This document shows, one piece after another, positions 1 through 13,826 of a stretch of 64,000 nt of DNA. The DNA comes from Bradysia coprophila (Eukaryota > Arthropoda > Insecta > Diptera > Sciaridae). Below the pieces are notes generated by a model. It saw only the letters and a list, made by a program, of their open reading frames with translations, made no database searches and was not told the DNA's origin. The first letter of the stretch is position 1; every line of letters starts with the position of its first letter. A program made the translations under genes and the position numbers. The DNA lies in the NCBI RefSeq assembly GCF_014529535.1, contig NC_050738.1, positions 124,001 through 188,000 on the forward strand. Reading direction: 5' to 3'.

Positions 1-2140
1 ATTATGAAAAGACCTATTCGGTAAGATTTCTTTTAAGATTTTTAAGATTTTTGAGCAGCCTTTAAAGTATTCGCTGAGGGTTCACTCCTTGGATTCGACG
101 AATCCGATTTTTTACATGTGTTTGATCATACCCAATATACCCTTAATGTAAACTTAAAAATTGTCGATAAGAGACGGCCGAGGCCCGGATTGGATACAGT
201 GAATTCGGACGACTCTCGAAGAGCCTTTTGGATTTTTGTATGAAAATTTCTTAATTTTTTAAGTTCGACCCTGCTTTTAGCCGAACTATCAGAAACGCTT
301 AATCATACGGTAACGATAGCAGCTACAAACATGAACAATGTCTAACGATTGATGCGGTCTTGTATAGTAAAATGAATGATTGAACAAATGAAGTAAAAGA
401 TTTTGTCTTGATGGTTAAGTTAAACCCACAACTTACCCAAGAATCTTATTATTCTTCAATTCTTATTAGTGACCTTTTATGCCTTTGTTACCATGAGTTT
501 TCCGATTTGTGATGGTCTTTTCAGTTTTCCCTGAATTGTTTACAAAGGCAAGCGCGTCAAATCTGTTACTTCTCTTGTGTTTTGAATCTGCTACCTCATT
601 AGTCTGAGCATAAATTCTGTAATAAAAGGGGATCCTAGCAAGAGCATGTCCCACATTTTTTGTAGCTGTTGTCAATAACAGATGATGAAATGTCTTTAGT
701 ATTGACGTATCCATCCGTTCGTCAGATCATAATAAATGTCTCAGTGCTGAAGTTCATTGAACTTTCCGAGCATTTTTCTTGTCATTTCTTTCTTCCTTTT
801 CTTGTCTTAGTTAATTACCGAATTGCAAACAAACGGGCAGTTAGCATCCTTAATTCATAATTTACACAAGGTACTAAAATCTGCCCAAAACCTAAAAATA
901 AAAACCAAAAATCATTTTTGATAATAATTTTGGTTTCAATCGTCCAAAAATCTGCCAATGCCTTCCGGTCGTGGTAAAACATTTCATTAAAAAAAAGCCA
1001 ACATCGTAATGCGGTAATCCTTGTTAGTATATCAGAGACCGCAAAATGAGAAAATTGTTCGAATATCAACTGAAATTGTGGTAACAAATTATGCATAAAT
1101 GGTATAATATGCAAGCGATGGTGCTTACACATACAAAATATCTTTCCATTCCAATAACGCATTTCGGTGTCACGTCTAAGATATGGGCAAAAAACGCATA
1201 CATTCACTTGCATTTTGTTATTTATAGTGAAACAAACACGTTAAAACATCGTTTCGTTTTTAGCGACACGTACTTGTTACATACACATACAGTTAAAACA
1301 TTACCAGATAAAATGTATCGATTTTGAGAATAATTTGTGACACTTTTATTTTGCACCGACTTGGTATTTTGAGCTTACAAACAATTCAACAATCAATACA
1401 ATCACACAGATATAAATGAGCAAATCAAACGACCCACACATTAGTGTTTCTTTCGCGAAAATAAACTAGGTTTGATGAATTGAATGTTTCAATCTTACAT
1501 TTTGTTTGTAATTTATTTATCGATTAGATAAATCGATGTTCAAAGAGATAAACTTTCTGTTCACTTGAATGGTAATCGGAAAATGTTAAACTGAATTTGT
1601 GCTCTACAGCGCGGAACGTAATAGATTATACCTCAACCATCCGTTCCGTATATTGGATCTGACCTGATAAAATTTGAGATTCAGGAAAGAAGCCTGACCA
1701 GTCGAGCCGATTCTACCATTTAGTTAAAAATCGTCAGGGGAAGATTGTTTGGATTATAAGAAGGATCTCAATATGATCTGGAAATTCGATAAATTCAAAT
1801 CACCTAAATTGTGAAGCCAAAGAGCTTCGTTTCTTCTATATCTCTCCACAAGCCTGAATCGTTTCAATTTCACAACACTGTAAAATGCCTTTACATTCCT
1901 GACACGACGTCCAATCAATATGTAAACATATAGAGCTAAGGATCAAAGCGGGTCTGACTCGACCTGATGGGTTCAGGTCAGTTCAATCTTGAGTCAGATC
2001 CACTCAAACCTGACCCATTCCGTATCTTGTTTTAAAACTGTTGAACTCAAATGATTGCACGAAAAATATGACCTAGATTCCATTAGAACTGCTAGTGCTG
2101 ATGAATATTCTTATTGAACGTCACATTTTCTATTCCACAG
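1..2140. other. Non-coding, probably an upstream ELL intron
   Basis: No supported coding sequence was found. The segment ends in a splice acceptor that opens the first visible ELL exon, so part or all of it should be intron of that gene. Degenerate stretches around 1650-1730 and 1940-2020 contain GGTTCAGGTC-like words similar to the interior of the element at 51753-52320, and may be decayed relatives. A short word found elsewhere in the window (AAATGAAGTAAAAGATTTT) lies near 384-405. Confidence 0.5.
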
Positions 2141-5100
2141 AGAACGGCTGATACACCTCTTAGCTCTAAGACCGTACAAAAAACCTGAACTTTGGGCAAG
2201 AATCACAAGTGGTAAGTTTTACAAACTACAAGAAATCGCCTGTGATGTACTAAAAATGCTATTTTCTTCCCCCCAGATGGAATCCGGGAAAAGGAAAGAT
2301 CTCTAATTAGTACTTGTCTGAAATCGATATCAATTTTACGCGAGAACACATACTACTTAAGTCGGCACATTTGGAATGATGTGCAAGAAGATTGGCCATT
2401 TTATACCGAACAGGATAGACAAACACTGAAAAGGTAAATGTTTGCCAGATAAATGACCACGAACAATGACGGAAAAACCGGAAAACATTTTCATTTCTGC
2501 AGAAGAAAACCTCAAAATTTAACTCCGCCATTGAGTTCGGATGGAGGTTCTGGACAGAGTCCATCCAGTACGCACAATGGCAGTCCGCCACCAGCTGTAA
2601 AGCGTCCATCATTGAATAATGATAAACATTTTCCCGACAGTGGTCCATCGAGTAAAAAGCAAAGAATAAGTCACTTTAAGAAAGATGTTGTTGATAGCAA
2701 CAGGTCAGACTATAATTCTTGTGTTCAACTGCAGTGTGATAATTTGAAGTTATTAAATCGCAGGCGAAACGTCCTCGATTCTAGAGATGCGGCTAATTTA
2801 AATCCTCGTTCAAGGGAATATGATGGAATTCCAATGCGTTCCTCATCACATTACAGGTAAGGAGAATACGGACAATTTGCTTGTGATTACCGTATTTGTA
2901 TGGGACTAAACGAATGGAATCTCTGGCAATTAGAAATAATGAATAGAATTGACTGCTTCGTAGTTCCGCCGAGAAAAGTAGTTCAAATTCAATGCAGCTT
3001 TTGATATGTGTGTTGCAATGGTCACAAACCCATGAAGAGGAAATTAACTGGAATTCGAGTTACAATGAAATCAGTTTGCGCAATCAAAGTTTTAGTTTTA
3101 CTTTCGGTTAAAAATCGTTCCACTTCATTCAATACACCAAAAAAAGCGTTACAAGTCGACCGAACTTTGCAATTTAAATTTTTGTCACTGCCAAAAAACA
3201 CTGCAAGACCATTCGTGGCTGAATAAATTTTTTCTCATAAAAAAACCGAACGCAAAAATTTTACTGCGGAACAGGTCAGCTTTCAGAACAAACTGGTTTT
3301 TGACCGCGGTTGACCTCGGTCGACCCATTCCGAGTATCGTGACTAAAAAATAATAATTTTTTTCAATAAATTTTTCTTTTCCATCCAATAGTTCCAGTGT
3401 TACTCCTACTGCTGTCGAGTCCGATGACAATGTATCAAGCTTAAATTTCACCGTATTGAATTCGGAGGCAGCTAAGCGAATATCAAGTGGTTCATCGTCG
3501 ATTAGCGACCAGGAGAAGGATACTTATGAAGAAACAACAAAACTGATACGAAAACAGGCTTACAATAAACCGATGAATGAATCTACTACTTATGACTTTA
3601 GGTACAGTCCGGCGCTTGATAAACACATATTGTCAACCGATCGTTATTTTGGAACTATTCTCTTTTTCACAGTCAATACTCGAAAATAACGTCTATTGAA
3701 CAACGGCGTCAATACAAGAAAGACTTCGAAAAAGACTTCCTTGAATACAAAACATTGTTTGAAAACCGGCAGCGAATCACGAAACTGTTTACCGATCTGG
3801 AGAGTCAACTCAGACAGGTGTCGAATAACGAAGAACGGCATAAGGTTAGTGGTCAAGTAAATCACTTTTGCTGTAGCTCGTTTGCATGCTTACAAACCTT
3901 TTGCGGACGGCTGTGTCACCGACAGAGACGAGAACAATTAATCGTTTTGATCTCGCCAATGTACGGGATCTTTGATATATTTGCCGTCCGCGAAAGGTTA
4001 ATAATAAATCCATTTTATGACACTAATTTACGATGCGGTTCGATCAAATTATACTTTTTGTGGCTCTGGGAGTGTGAATGAATTAACGGTGAAACGTTCC
4101 CTCGGAAAATTGCATACCTACGCAGCTAACCATATTGCTAACAGTCTGTCACCCTTGGCAAAACAATAACCTCCTTCTATTCGATCATCTCACCTATCAT
4201 TTTCTCATGCCATTTTTTCCCTACTTATTCTCTCGGTTGATGTGGATGGAACTTTGATGCAATGAACTTTGTCCTGTTTTTCGTTTAATTTTTTTTTATA
4301 CAAAAAATTATAGGTTGGACCATCGTCTACGTCTCCCGTAACGTTGAAAAAGGTAAATATATCGCTTTTCCAACGTTTTCAGTGATGATGGTTTCTGTCT
4401 GTGTGTGGTTTGATCGAGCCGCAATTCGTATAATTGTGTCTGTAAAGTGTGGGGTGTAATCTTTGCTACGACTAGAAACTCAGATGAGCGAAATCGAAAT
4501 AGAGTTGACTCGGAATCCTGTTGTTTGGCAAATCACCTGAATGAGAGACCTAACAAGCGTTCGTTCTGCTTTTTAAATTCCTAAGAATTTCGACAATCGA
4601 CATCGTCGAATCGACAAATTCTAGATGTCAACAACATCAGCAACAATCAAAGGTCAATTTTGATGTTGTTGGTCATCATTGTCGCCATAATATATTTGAA
4701 CTAACGGAAGGTTGACTGACTCGAACTGATATCCTGAATAGGATAGTTCTACCTTTCGTTGTCGTTTGTCGTGAAGTATCAGATCTTCCAAGACACGGCA
4801 TCTCTATTTATATTGCATGTGTTTGAATCCATAAGAAAACAACGTGTGAATTTCAATTCGACTTTTTTATCGCTTTCAGGATATACAACGGAAAATCATC
4901 GCTGAGTTCCAACGAACAATTTCGGACAGTTCAAAGCAACAGCAGGAAGAGAGGTACGTTTACAACTTTATTGGTTTCTTTACAAACAATTTTTTGAGTG
5001 AAACAGATCGTAGTTTTCAATGGTGTAATGCCACCCAAACCCAAACTATAAACACAATTGGAACGATTTACATTCAACAAAACCAACAACTTGGTTCTTA

Positions 5101-6256
5101 TCCTGCGCTAGTTCCACAGCCTAATCGACAAGTTTTAAAATTAAAAGATTAAAGAAATGATTTCGGCTAAGTGGACAGCTGGCTATATCTTGCGTACGAT
5201 TTACCGAAGAAATTCTTAGATCATGAACACTTGCTAGACATGCTTCCCGTTCCGACAATTGTTTAAAACAAAAACTTTATTCAATATAAGAACGTCACCT
5301 ACCTCTCGAGTAAATTTTAACCAAATTAGCGTGTTATCGAGACGACAAACCAAGGCTCTAAGTTCAACAAATAATACTTCAACCTTTCACAGACGGCAAG
5401 AATATACATTTGTAGCCTTTCGCTATCCATTTCTGAATGTAGACCTCCCGTTAAAGAGTATTTAGCCATGAAACACCACACGGGCAAGTGCGGGTTGGTG
5501 AGTGTGGACCACATGCTGTACGTGAATTCCGAACCACGCCTACACGTTAGCAAGTCTTATAGGATACAGATACTTGTACACAGAATTCATCGTGTATGGG
5601 TGACGTCATACATGTCGTTCTTCTGTGTACAGTTCGTTGAGGGCACCAAACACCTCAACTACCCGAAAGAAGCTTGGGTACGCCTATAAACTTTGAAGAA
5701 AAATCCTATACAGAATCTGCCCTTTCTGGGATTGAACCCGGGTTTTCTTGGTGGAAGACTAGTACGTTCCAACCCGAGATTGACGGCAAGCCTGTTGCGG
5801 CTTTACTATCGAATGTATTACTTCATTTTTGATCTAATTATTTTAAGAAGATTGTCTTCAAATCTTCTACTTCATTTCGTTGAACTTGTTTCTTCTTATA
5901 TAAGACTACTAGTCAGATCTTGTCGTTTATTCTTAAAGTTTTTATCCATAACAGAAGTTGAAAACTGAAATTTTAAAGTTGAATCACAATAGCTGCGGAT
6001 ATAGCTGGAGATAAAGCGCCTTTTTGCACTGGAAGGAAATTGGTTCTCTTCCAGTTTTTTAGACCAGGTTTCGCACTGCTCGACATTTCAGTTTTCCATT
6101 TGTTCTTTATCCTGACAAACTGTCACTAAAATTTCTAAAATTTTCACTTTCAGATTTCAGTACCTGCATCAGAAATTGTCGCGAATCAAAGATATCATTC
6201 ATGCTTACGATGAATCACTTTTGATCAACGGAACAGACGAGATCGACGACTACTGA
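2141..6256 (+). CDS. Su(Tpl): RNA polymerase II elongation factor ELL, 3' part of gene
   Basis: ELL suppresses RNA polymerase II pausing and works in the nucleus in the super and little elongation complexes. Visible exons are 2141-2211, 2277-2433, 2503-2856, 3392-3601, 3673-3844, an optional 4314-4352, 4880-4953 and 6154-6256, with consistent phases and GT-AG borders. The first two encode the conserved N-terminal-domain end (RLIHLLALRPYKKPEL, then EDWPFYTEQDRQTLKRR). A low-complexity Ser/Pro linker follows. The last exons encode the occludin/ELL homology helix (QRRQYKKDFEKDFLEY ... FQYLHQKLSRIKDIIHAYD), ending in EIDDY and TGA. About 200 N-terminal residues are missing and should lie left of the window. 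Recognition rests on both conserved blocks in the right order; the linker is divergent. The symbol is that of the Drosophila orthologue. Confidence 0.9.
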
Positions 6257-7577
6257 CTATATTTTTATAATCTAAAACAAAGGAGGAGAAAAAATTTTTT
6301 GTTTTTATTTTGCTTTACTTTTTTTTCTGAAGAAAACATTTGAATTTGAATTTGAAAGATTTTTATACAGAAAATTTTATATTACTAAAAAGAAGACTGA
6401 TGAGTGAAAATGGTTATGTTTACGAACTATTTCCTGGTCAATCGTCTGTTATTTGAATGTTATATAAAAGAAAAATCTCTGAACATTAATTCGTCGTGCC
6501 ACACAACGGCCAACTGTTTTTATTTGTAATAGAACCATGTAGGGATGTGATTCCTATTTTAAAATCAGACACAGCTCAGTAGAGAGAAAGAAACAACAAA
6601 CAAAATCCAAACATTTATGTCGCTCGAAAATGAATGAGACCAAAAATCAACTGAAAAAACAAACTAATATGAGAAGCAGAGACAGAAACGTATACCCAAA
6701 AATTAGTAAACAAAAATGAAGAGAGAACCGTTGCGGCTAAAATAGCGAAATGAAAGTAACAAACTGAAAAATGAAAAAAAGGAAACATAAAAAAGACTTA
6801 GTTTTGTGCTCTTAACATAATAATTAAACTGAAAAAAAAAAGAAATGAAAACTTAAAATTCCTCATTTAATTAAAAAAAAAGAATTAAATTAAAAAAATG
6901 AAATGAAAATGTTTCAATTACTGCTCAAAACAAACAAAAAACAAATCTTAAGTGTAACTAATGAAACACTCTTGATGTGAAACACGCAAATTGAACCATA
7001 AACGGTAAAGCTCAAACACACGTAGTGAATTAAAAGAAAAAAACAAATTAATAAAAACCAAACAAGTGAACGTCGACAATGGAAATCGACGAAGGTCGCA
7101 AAAACCCGAATTTTGGAATCCGACCAATCGATTCCTCAATTTCTTTTTTTCCATTTATACTCAAAAAAACCCATTTTTCCTAAATATTTTACACATTTCC
7201 TTACCTTCACATGAAATAAACAAATGTTTTCAGCAGGGGTCATCCATAAATGCAATCTAGGTGATGGGTCCAGAAATTGTGTGGCTTAGAAGTATTGAAA
7301 AAGTGCTGTGGAGGAGAGGTTCAAAAAATCTCTGATAAAAAATGAGGACTGGATTTATGGACGACCTCGAATTTGTGTCAAAAAAAAAGTTAGTGAAATT
7401 GCTGCATGTCGGATACTATGACCTAAGTCTGTCGAATAAGTTATAAGATATTGTGAATCAGTGATTGACGGTTAGCTGGAAATTTCACTTAGAGCAAAAA
7501 ATATTTCAGAGCTATCGCTCTTGACTAGCCTAAAATATGTGTGGAATTTCGGATGATGAGAAACAGTCACTTGAGAA

Positions 7578-8169
7578 TAGGGATGGGCGATATTGATATT
7601 GATAATCGATAATTATCGATTATCGATAATCGATTATCGATAAATTTTTTTATCGAAAATTATCAAAAATAATATCGATAATCGATAATAATTGATATTT
7701 CGATAATTATCAAAATATCGATATCTCGATAATTATCAAAATATCGATATTTTGATAATTATCGAAAAATCGATATTTTGATAGCTACTCTAATATGAAT
7801 ATTTAGATAAATCAATACAAATGCATGCAGTTTTCAGCTGTAACTCTTCCATCTTTCCATTAGGATGATGATAAATTGGAAAGAGATCTCGAAAAGTTGC
7901 TGAGAACAGTTTTCAATTTCTTCACAGTAACATAACTTTATGAGTATCAATTATTTTCAGAAATATCAAAATTTGATAATTATCGAAATATCGATATTTT
8001 GATAATTATCGATACATTGATAATTATTGATAATTCGATAATTATCAAATTATCGATAATTCGATAATTATCGATAATTATCAAATTATCGATAACGATA
8101 TGATATATCAATTATCGATAAATTGTTTTGATTGATATTATCGATAATATAAAAGGTCTCCCATCCCTA
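7578..8169. mobile_element. hAT-type MITE filled with TATCGATA palindromes
   Basis: The ends are inverted: TAGGGATGGGCGA on the left, TAGGGATGGGAGA as the complement of the right end. The element is flanked by an exact 8-bp duplication CTTGAGAA at 7570-7577 and 8170-8177. An 8-bp duplication with TAGGG-type ends is typical of the hAT superfamily. The 592-bp interior is almost entirely permutations of ATCGATAATTATCGATA, apart from a unique segment near 7790-7960. No transposase is present, so it must be mobilised in trans if at all. Confidence 0.88.
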
Positions 8170-11100
8170 CTTGAGAACTGTTGTTCTTGATCAACCTCAG
8201 TTGCTGTTCGATGGGACCAGATTTGACGATCATAAAAAATGTGTCTGAAACTATTAGTAATTCGCCTAAATTTTGGGCGCACCATCAAAACTTGCATACT
8301 AGAAGGTGATGTATTAGTCAAACGTTGATCAATAGGCAATCGAACAGCAACTTGATTCATAAATAAAATCGATTTGTCGACACAACTTCTGACATCTTAG
8401 GGTATAGAGTACATCCGAGACAAGCAAGAATCACATAAAACAAACAAAAACAAAACAAAAACAAATTAAAAACCAGAAACTACAAAAATGAATGCCTTAA
8501 AGTCGATGTGTGTGCTCGATAGGTTTATGTGTAAATTATTTAATTTCTAAATTTTAATAGAATTCAGAAACAACTCTTAAGACAAAACGAAAATTTAAAT
8601 AAAAGAGAAATTAGGAGAGCAATTTTTTTTGTGATTTAAATGTTCCTTGTTTAACAGAAACGGGAGAAGAAAAAATGTTGAAAATTTATCGAAGTGCAAA
8701 ATAAATGGGGGAAACAAACGAAGAATAAAAATATTTAAAAAAAAACACACAAACAATCGACATATAAATTAGGATTGATAAGCAATTTAATTTTGGTGTT
8801 TTGAAAACAATTTTTTTGTTTAAATCAACCAGAGCGCAAAATGTTTTAGAATTTAGATGAAACAAAATGATAAAATGTGTTTGAAGCTTAAAAGCTTTTA
8901 TGTTTACAAATTGAAAATTTTTAATTTTTGCATTACACGAAACAGCTAAAACGATGAAGAAATGGAAAATCAATCAAAAACACCATCCATGCACAGTAAG
9001 CCAATAATTTGTTCTTTTATCATTTTTTTTTTGCTTTTTAATCCTCTGAAAAAATCAAATGAATCCCTGCCTGTCCTATCGGTGCTCTAAACGACAGTCG
9101 TACAATGTCAGATAATCCTCCACAGGTAAATTATCAGCCGGATCTTTCCATACGAAAAGTATTGTTAGCCTTAAGCATTTCATCAACCTTTAAGTTCAGG
9201 TTCATGACAGATTTGGGACCTCGGCACAAGAAATGAATTTCCTCACCAATTTTGTGCTCTTCAAATTCTCAAAGTTCAGAGAAAGAAATGAAAAGAATAT
9301 TTTCATTTTGTACTCTCGTCACGTCAAGTTGATCAGTCAAGAAATGCTAAGGACACCGATCAGAACTACAGCATTTTTCTCTTCGATAATCTCTCTTTTA
9401 ATTTCCGGTCAAAATCTTGAAGTTTCAACTTTGTGTAGATTGTGGGATTGTGGATGCATACAGTTTTGTTCGGAGCCTTGCAAACTGCTTTGATATTTTT
9501 GAAAAGCTTGTTCAATGAAATCTTTTCTCTTCGTTTCATTGGAGTTTGTTCACGTTCAACCGAGTTTATGTTAAAGGTTTTTACATCTCAAACTGCAGGA
9601 CAGGACATCAGGGGAGACATTTTTATTCTTTTAATTTTTTTTTGCAATTATTTAAAACTTTTCAACGTCCAAATAATTTAAAAAGATAAACGTAAAACGT
9701 CATCAAAATAAAAATATTGAAAATGCCATCCAACAAATTTTGAGTGACAAACAATAAAAACTAAAAAAACTAAATATTTTTTTAATAATTATGATGTGTG
9801 TCCAATTAACATTGAATTTAATGAAGATGAAAAACAATCATGTCCACATTTCGATTCCCGTTCAGCCATTGATTGAATAATAAATTTAAAAAGAAAAAAA
9901 TTAAAATGAAAAAAATAATTTTAAAAATTAATTTAAAGAAAATCAATTAAAAATGAAACTAAATTGAAAATTAAAATAAAAAAAATGAAGTTAATGCCAT
10001 CCAGATAAAGCAAAACCAAAAAAATGCATACGATTTTCTGAGCACGATAGAGATCGTCTTGTTTTTCTTAAATTAAAAATTTTTGAAAAATGGAAAATTG
10101 TTAAGGAAAAAGACAGAAGAAATGATTTTCCATTGAGAGTATCCTTTCCAATTATGTTAGTTGACAACAGTTACCATCCATTAATGAGAAGAAAATCATT
10201 TTGTTTTATTCAAATGAAATTTGGCCAAATTATGTCGTCCATGTATCGATTTATGAATTCTTACAATTGAAAAATATTCCCGCAAAATTTCAAATACAAT
10301 TTTTTTAAAGCAAAAAACCCCGAAACAATTTCAATTTATATTAAAAGTCAAAATTTCTTCGTTACGCCGAAATGGAAAACGAAGTTTCGCACAACTTTAA
10401 ATTTAATTTTAATTAAAAAAAAACAAATTTACGTTTTCAGAGTTCACAAACATATATTTTCTTATGATGTTACTTTCAAATTGTTAATTGCGTTACGTTC
10501 ATTAATTTACAATTTTTGTTTGTTTCTTTCTTTGAAATTTTATTAGTTTTGCATTTAAAAACGAGCGAATTTCTCACTCACTGTTGTTCGTTTTCGTCTA
10601 CATTAACCAAAATTTGTACATAAAACTTTAGCGAATGATACCGTGTTTTCAGATGTAAAATTTTCAATTTATAATTTAATGTTCTGAAGCATCACAATTG
10701 TCATCTCGGATCAGTTGGACCATTTTCAGCAGAGAGTTGAGAAAGTTTTATCGAAATAGACATGAAAATAAATACTTTCTGCGGGTCTAGTGTCACCTCC
10801 AGGTCCGTAGCTACTAGTTTATGTGGATAGGATTCTTGAGATTTTTTGTGCTAGAAAAGACAGCAACGAATTTAAGTGCATAAAACCATTCGTTTGATTG
10901 ATCTTAGACAGATGACTGGATGACGAAACAGAACATGGCCATAACAGTTTTTCTTTTCAAATGAGAAGAAATAAAATAGAAAATTTGTACAGTCATTACC
11001 GACAAAGCCTAAAATTTGGAGAAGAGATTTTTTGCCTTTTATTTACTCGTTTCATTTTTATCGTTTAAATAATTTTTTTGTTTGTTTGTTTAGCTAGTTA

Positions 11101-13798
11101 AATAGAAAATCTTTGTTGGATATTCAAAAACAATTAAAAACCATGATCGCGTGTGGCAAATGGAAAGAAAGAAATAATTTTCAATTATGAACTAAAATCA
11201 GATTTTAAACAAAGACTGAAACTTGCCCTATAAAAAAAGAAGAAGAGTTATTGAGAGAGTGAATGGATAAAAAGTTTTTATCTATTTTGTTGCGCCTTCG
11301 ACTAAATGTTACATACATTTTTTGACTTTTTTTCTCGTTATTTTGTTTTTGTTTTTCGACTTTTCTTTTTCGAATTTTCTTTTCGTTTATACTTTTTTCT
11401 GAAAAAGGGGAAATTTATTGAAGAAAATGTTTACTTATCGTCGTATGTGCTTCCTCGTGCCCTTTCTTTGAAATCAAACGAATATCTAGAGATAATATTT
11501 AGACAAAAAATTTAACTTTTAATAAAAATTAATTTTATTTTCTCTTCCAAGAACGTGTTGAATTTAGTTTTAAAAAAAAATCGTTTTAATTTCTTGTGTT
11601 TCGGTTAATTTTTCTATTTTCTTTAATTTTGATATTTCAGATTTTAAATTCAATTTTTTATTTTGTTATTTGTCACAACTTAGATAAATTTCCAATTTTT
11701 ACTTTAAAAATAAATCAATTGAAGTAAAACAAATCGTTAGTTTTCAATTAAAAAACAAAAATAATTAAAAATCAACATCTAAGTAATTAAAATTTATAAA
11801 TAAAAAGTGGAACTTGTAAAAACCAAAAAATTAATTCAAAACAAAGAAGAATATCAAAAGCAAAATTAAAAAGTTTGTAAATAAAAATTCAAAAGCGAAT
11901 TGTGTTGAAATATCAAATGACGAAAAGAAATACCAGAGAGGGAGATAGAGAAACAATATTGTTTTGTGTGGAAACATTGGATGGAGGTTAATAGAAAAAC
12001 AAAATCTTAAAGAAAATATTAAAAGAAAACTCTAAGAACTAAATCTAAACTAAAAACCACTTACCGTTCTTATACATATGAATCTTTACATATAAAAGAA
12101 GAAAACAAATCAAATAAAATTTAAATTAAAAAAAAATTCTTTGTAAGATATACAAACTAAAAACCAACAAGAAGAAGAAACGAAAAAAGTTAATTATACA
12201 AAAAACAACAAAAATTACCAAAACTTTTTTCCATTTTAATTTTCTTGTACAATTTGTAGTAGAGAAACTCTTAAAAAACTAAATTTTGTGTGCCACAATC
12301 TAGAAATACACGACATTGAATTTGATATTAACGAGATATTCTCTTTAATTTCTATCAAATCAATTGAACGATTTTCTAGATTTAAATATCATGATTTTTG
12401 CTACTGTAATTTAAATAAAAATGAAAATACAAAACAAAGTTATATTTAAAGAAATGATTAAAGATAAACAAAAAAAAAATTAAATTTAAAAAAACAAAAT
12501 GGAAAATTCTTTTAAGAGGAAGTAAACAACAAGAATAATAATCACATTTTAGCCTGAAACCCATGAAAACGAATCCTATAAATAAATAAAAATCAAGTGA
12601 AATCTTAAATAAAAAATTGTATTTAGTAAATGACAGACATAAAAAATTTGATAAATTGAAAATAAAGCAACAACAAAATATGGAACCAAAAAGAAATTGA
12701 TAAAAAGTTAATTGTGTAACATATTTCTACGAGATAAACAATACAGAGAAAAAATAAACTTAAAATTACGAAATCAACAGATGAAACTATTTTATGATAC
12801 AATTAAAACAAAAGTGAAAATTAATGTAAACTAAACGTAACATTTAAACAAAAGAGAAAAGAAAAATGATTAAAATTAAGAAATTCTTACATTTTCTAAG
12901 AAAAATAACCAAAAAAAAAATATTCGTTTCCAGTTGTGCATTTCAAAATTTCATTTTTTTTCTTTCGTGGCTTGAATGATTTGTTTCATAATTGTTTTTA
13001 ATTCGTTTACTGCCATGACGGGCTAGAAAAAGCGAAAGATTGTTTTTAAGTTAGCTTTGAAGAGCTTTTGCGAGCTTAGATAGTTTCTTGAATCTTACGA
13101 GAAAATTCTTACTCTTACTCAGCGATGAGAGGGAGACCTAATTCAAATTTTTCTTTTGTTCTTCTGTCAAGTTAGATATTGTAACAAAATAAAAATTTGA
13201 ATCAGTTCTCTTTAACGTTGCTGTTTGAAGTTACAGTTTTATTGAAATTCCTGATAAGCTTAAAGCTTGCAAAAGCTCCTGAAATGTAACGATAAAACTA
13301 CTCACGCTTACTTGATTTAACACCTCGGGTTTTCCATTCTATTTTTAAATCTGCTGTTTGAATTCAATTTTCTTGCCAAATTATTTTCCAATTCGATTCT
13401 AACATTACAGTGATCCGACTCCAATTTGAGTGTTAAATCCTAAATAAATCGGATTTGGTTCTTGTTTTTGAATTTTATTCGGCCACTTTGTGATGTAGCT
13501 TTAATTAGACTTCACGAAAGAAAGAAAGGAAAGAGAAAGAAAATCGAGAAATTAAACGAAACAATGAAGACAACAAAAATTATTCTAAATAATTGTACTT
13601 CGGTTAAGCGAAAAGAAATTAAGAATTGGAAAAGAAACAAAACAAAACAAAAAGTTGAAAATTTAAATGTAAAAAGAAAATGAGAAACAAAATAGGAGAT
13701 GAAGAAAAAAAACGAAAAGAAAATTTAAACAAAATTTGTGATAAAATGAGAAATTATATTTTCAAAGACATGCAACAGGAAAATAAAATTTAAATACA

Positions 13799-13826
13799 CC
13801 ACACACACACACACAAACACACCCAT
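13799..13826. repeat. CA dinucleotide microsatellite
   Basis: A short run of CA repeats with one CAAACA interruption lies inside the A-rich stretch downstream of ELL. There is nothing else of note around it. Confidence 0.85.

Noticed and set aside
5700-5790. tRNA-like sequence on the minus strand of an ELL intron (GGGTTCAATCCC with a CTTCCAC loop)
   Set aside because: The T-arm and anticodon stem have several mismatches and no acceptor stem closes. At best a degenerate tRNA or SINE remnant.
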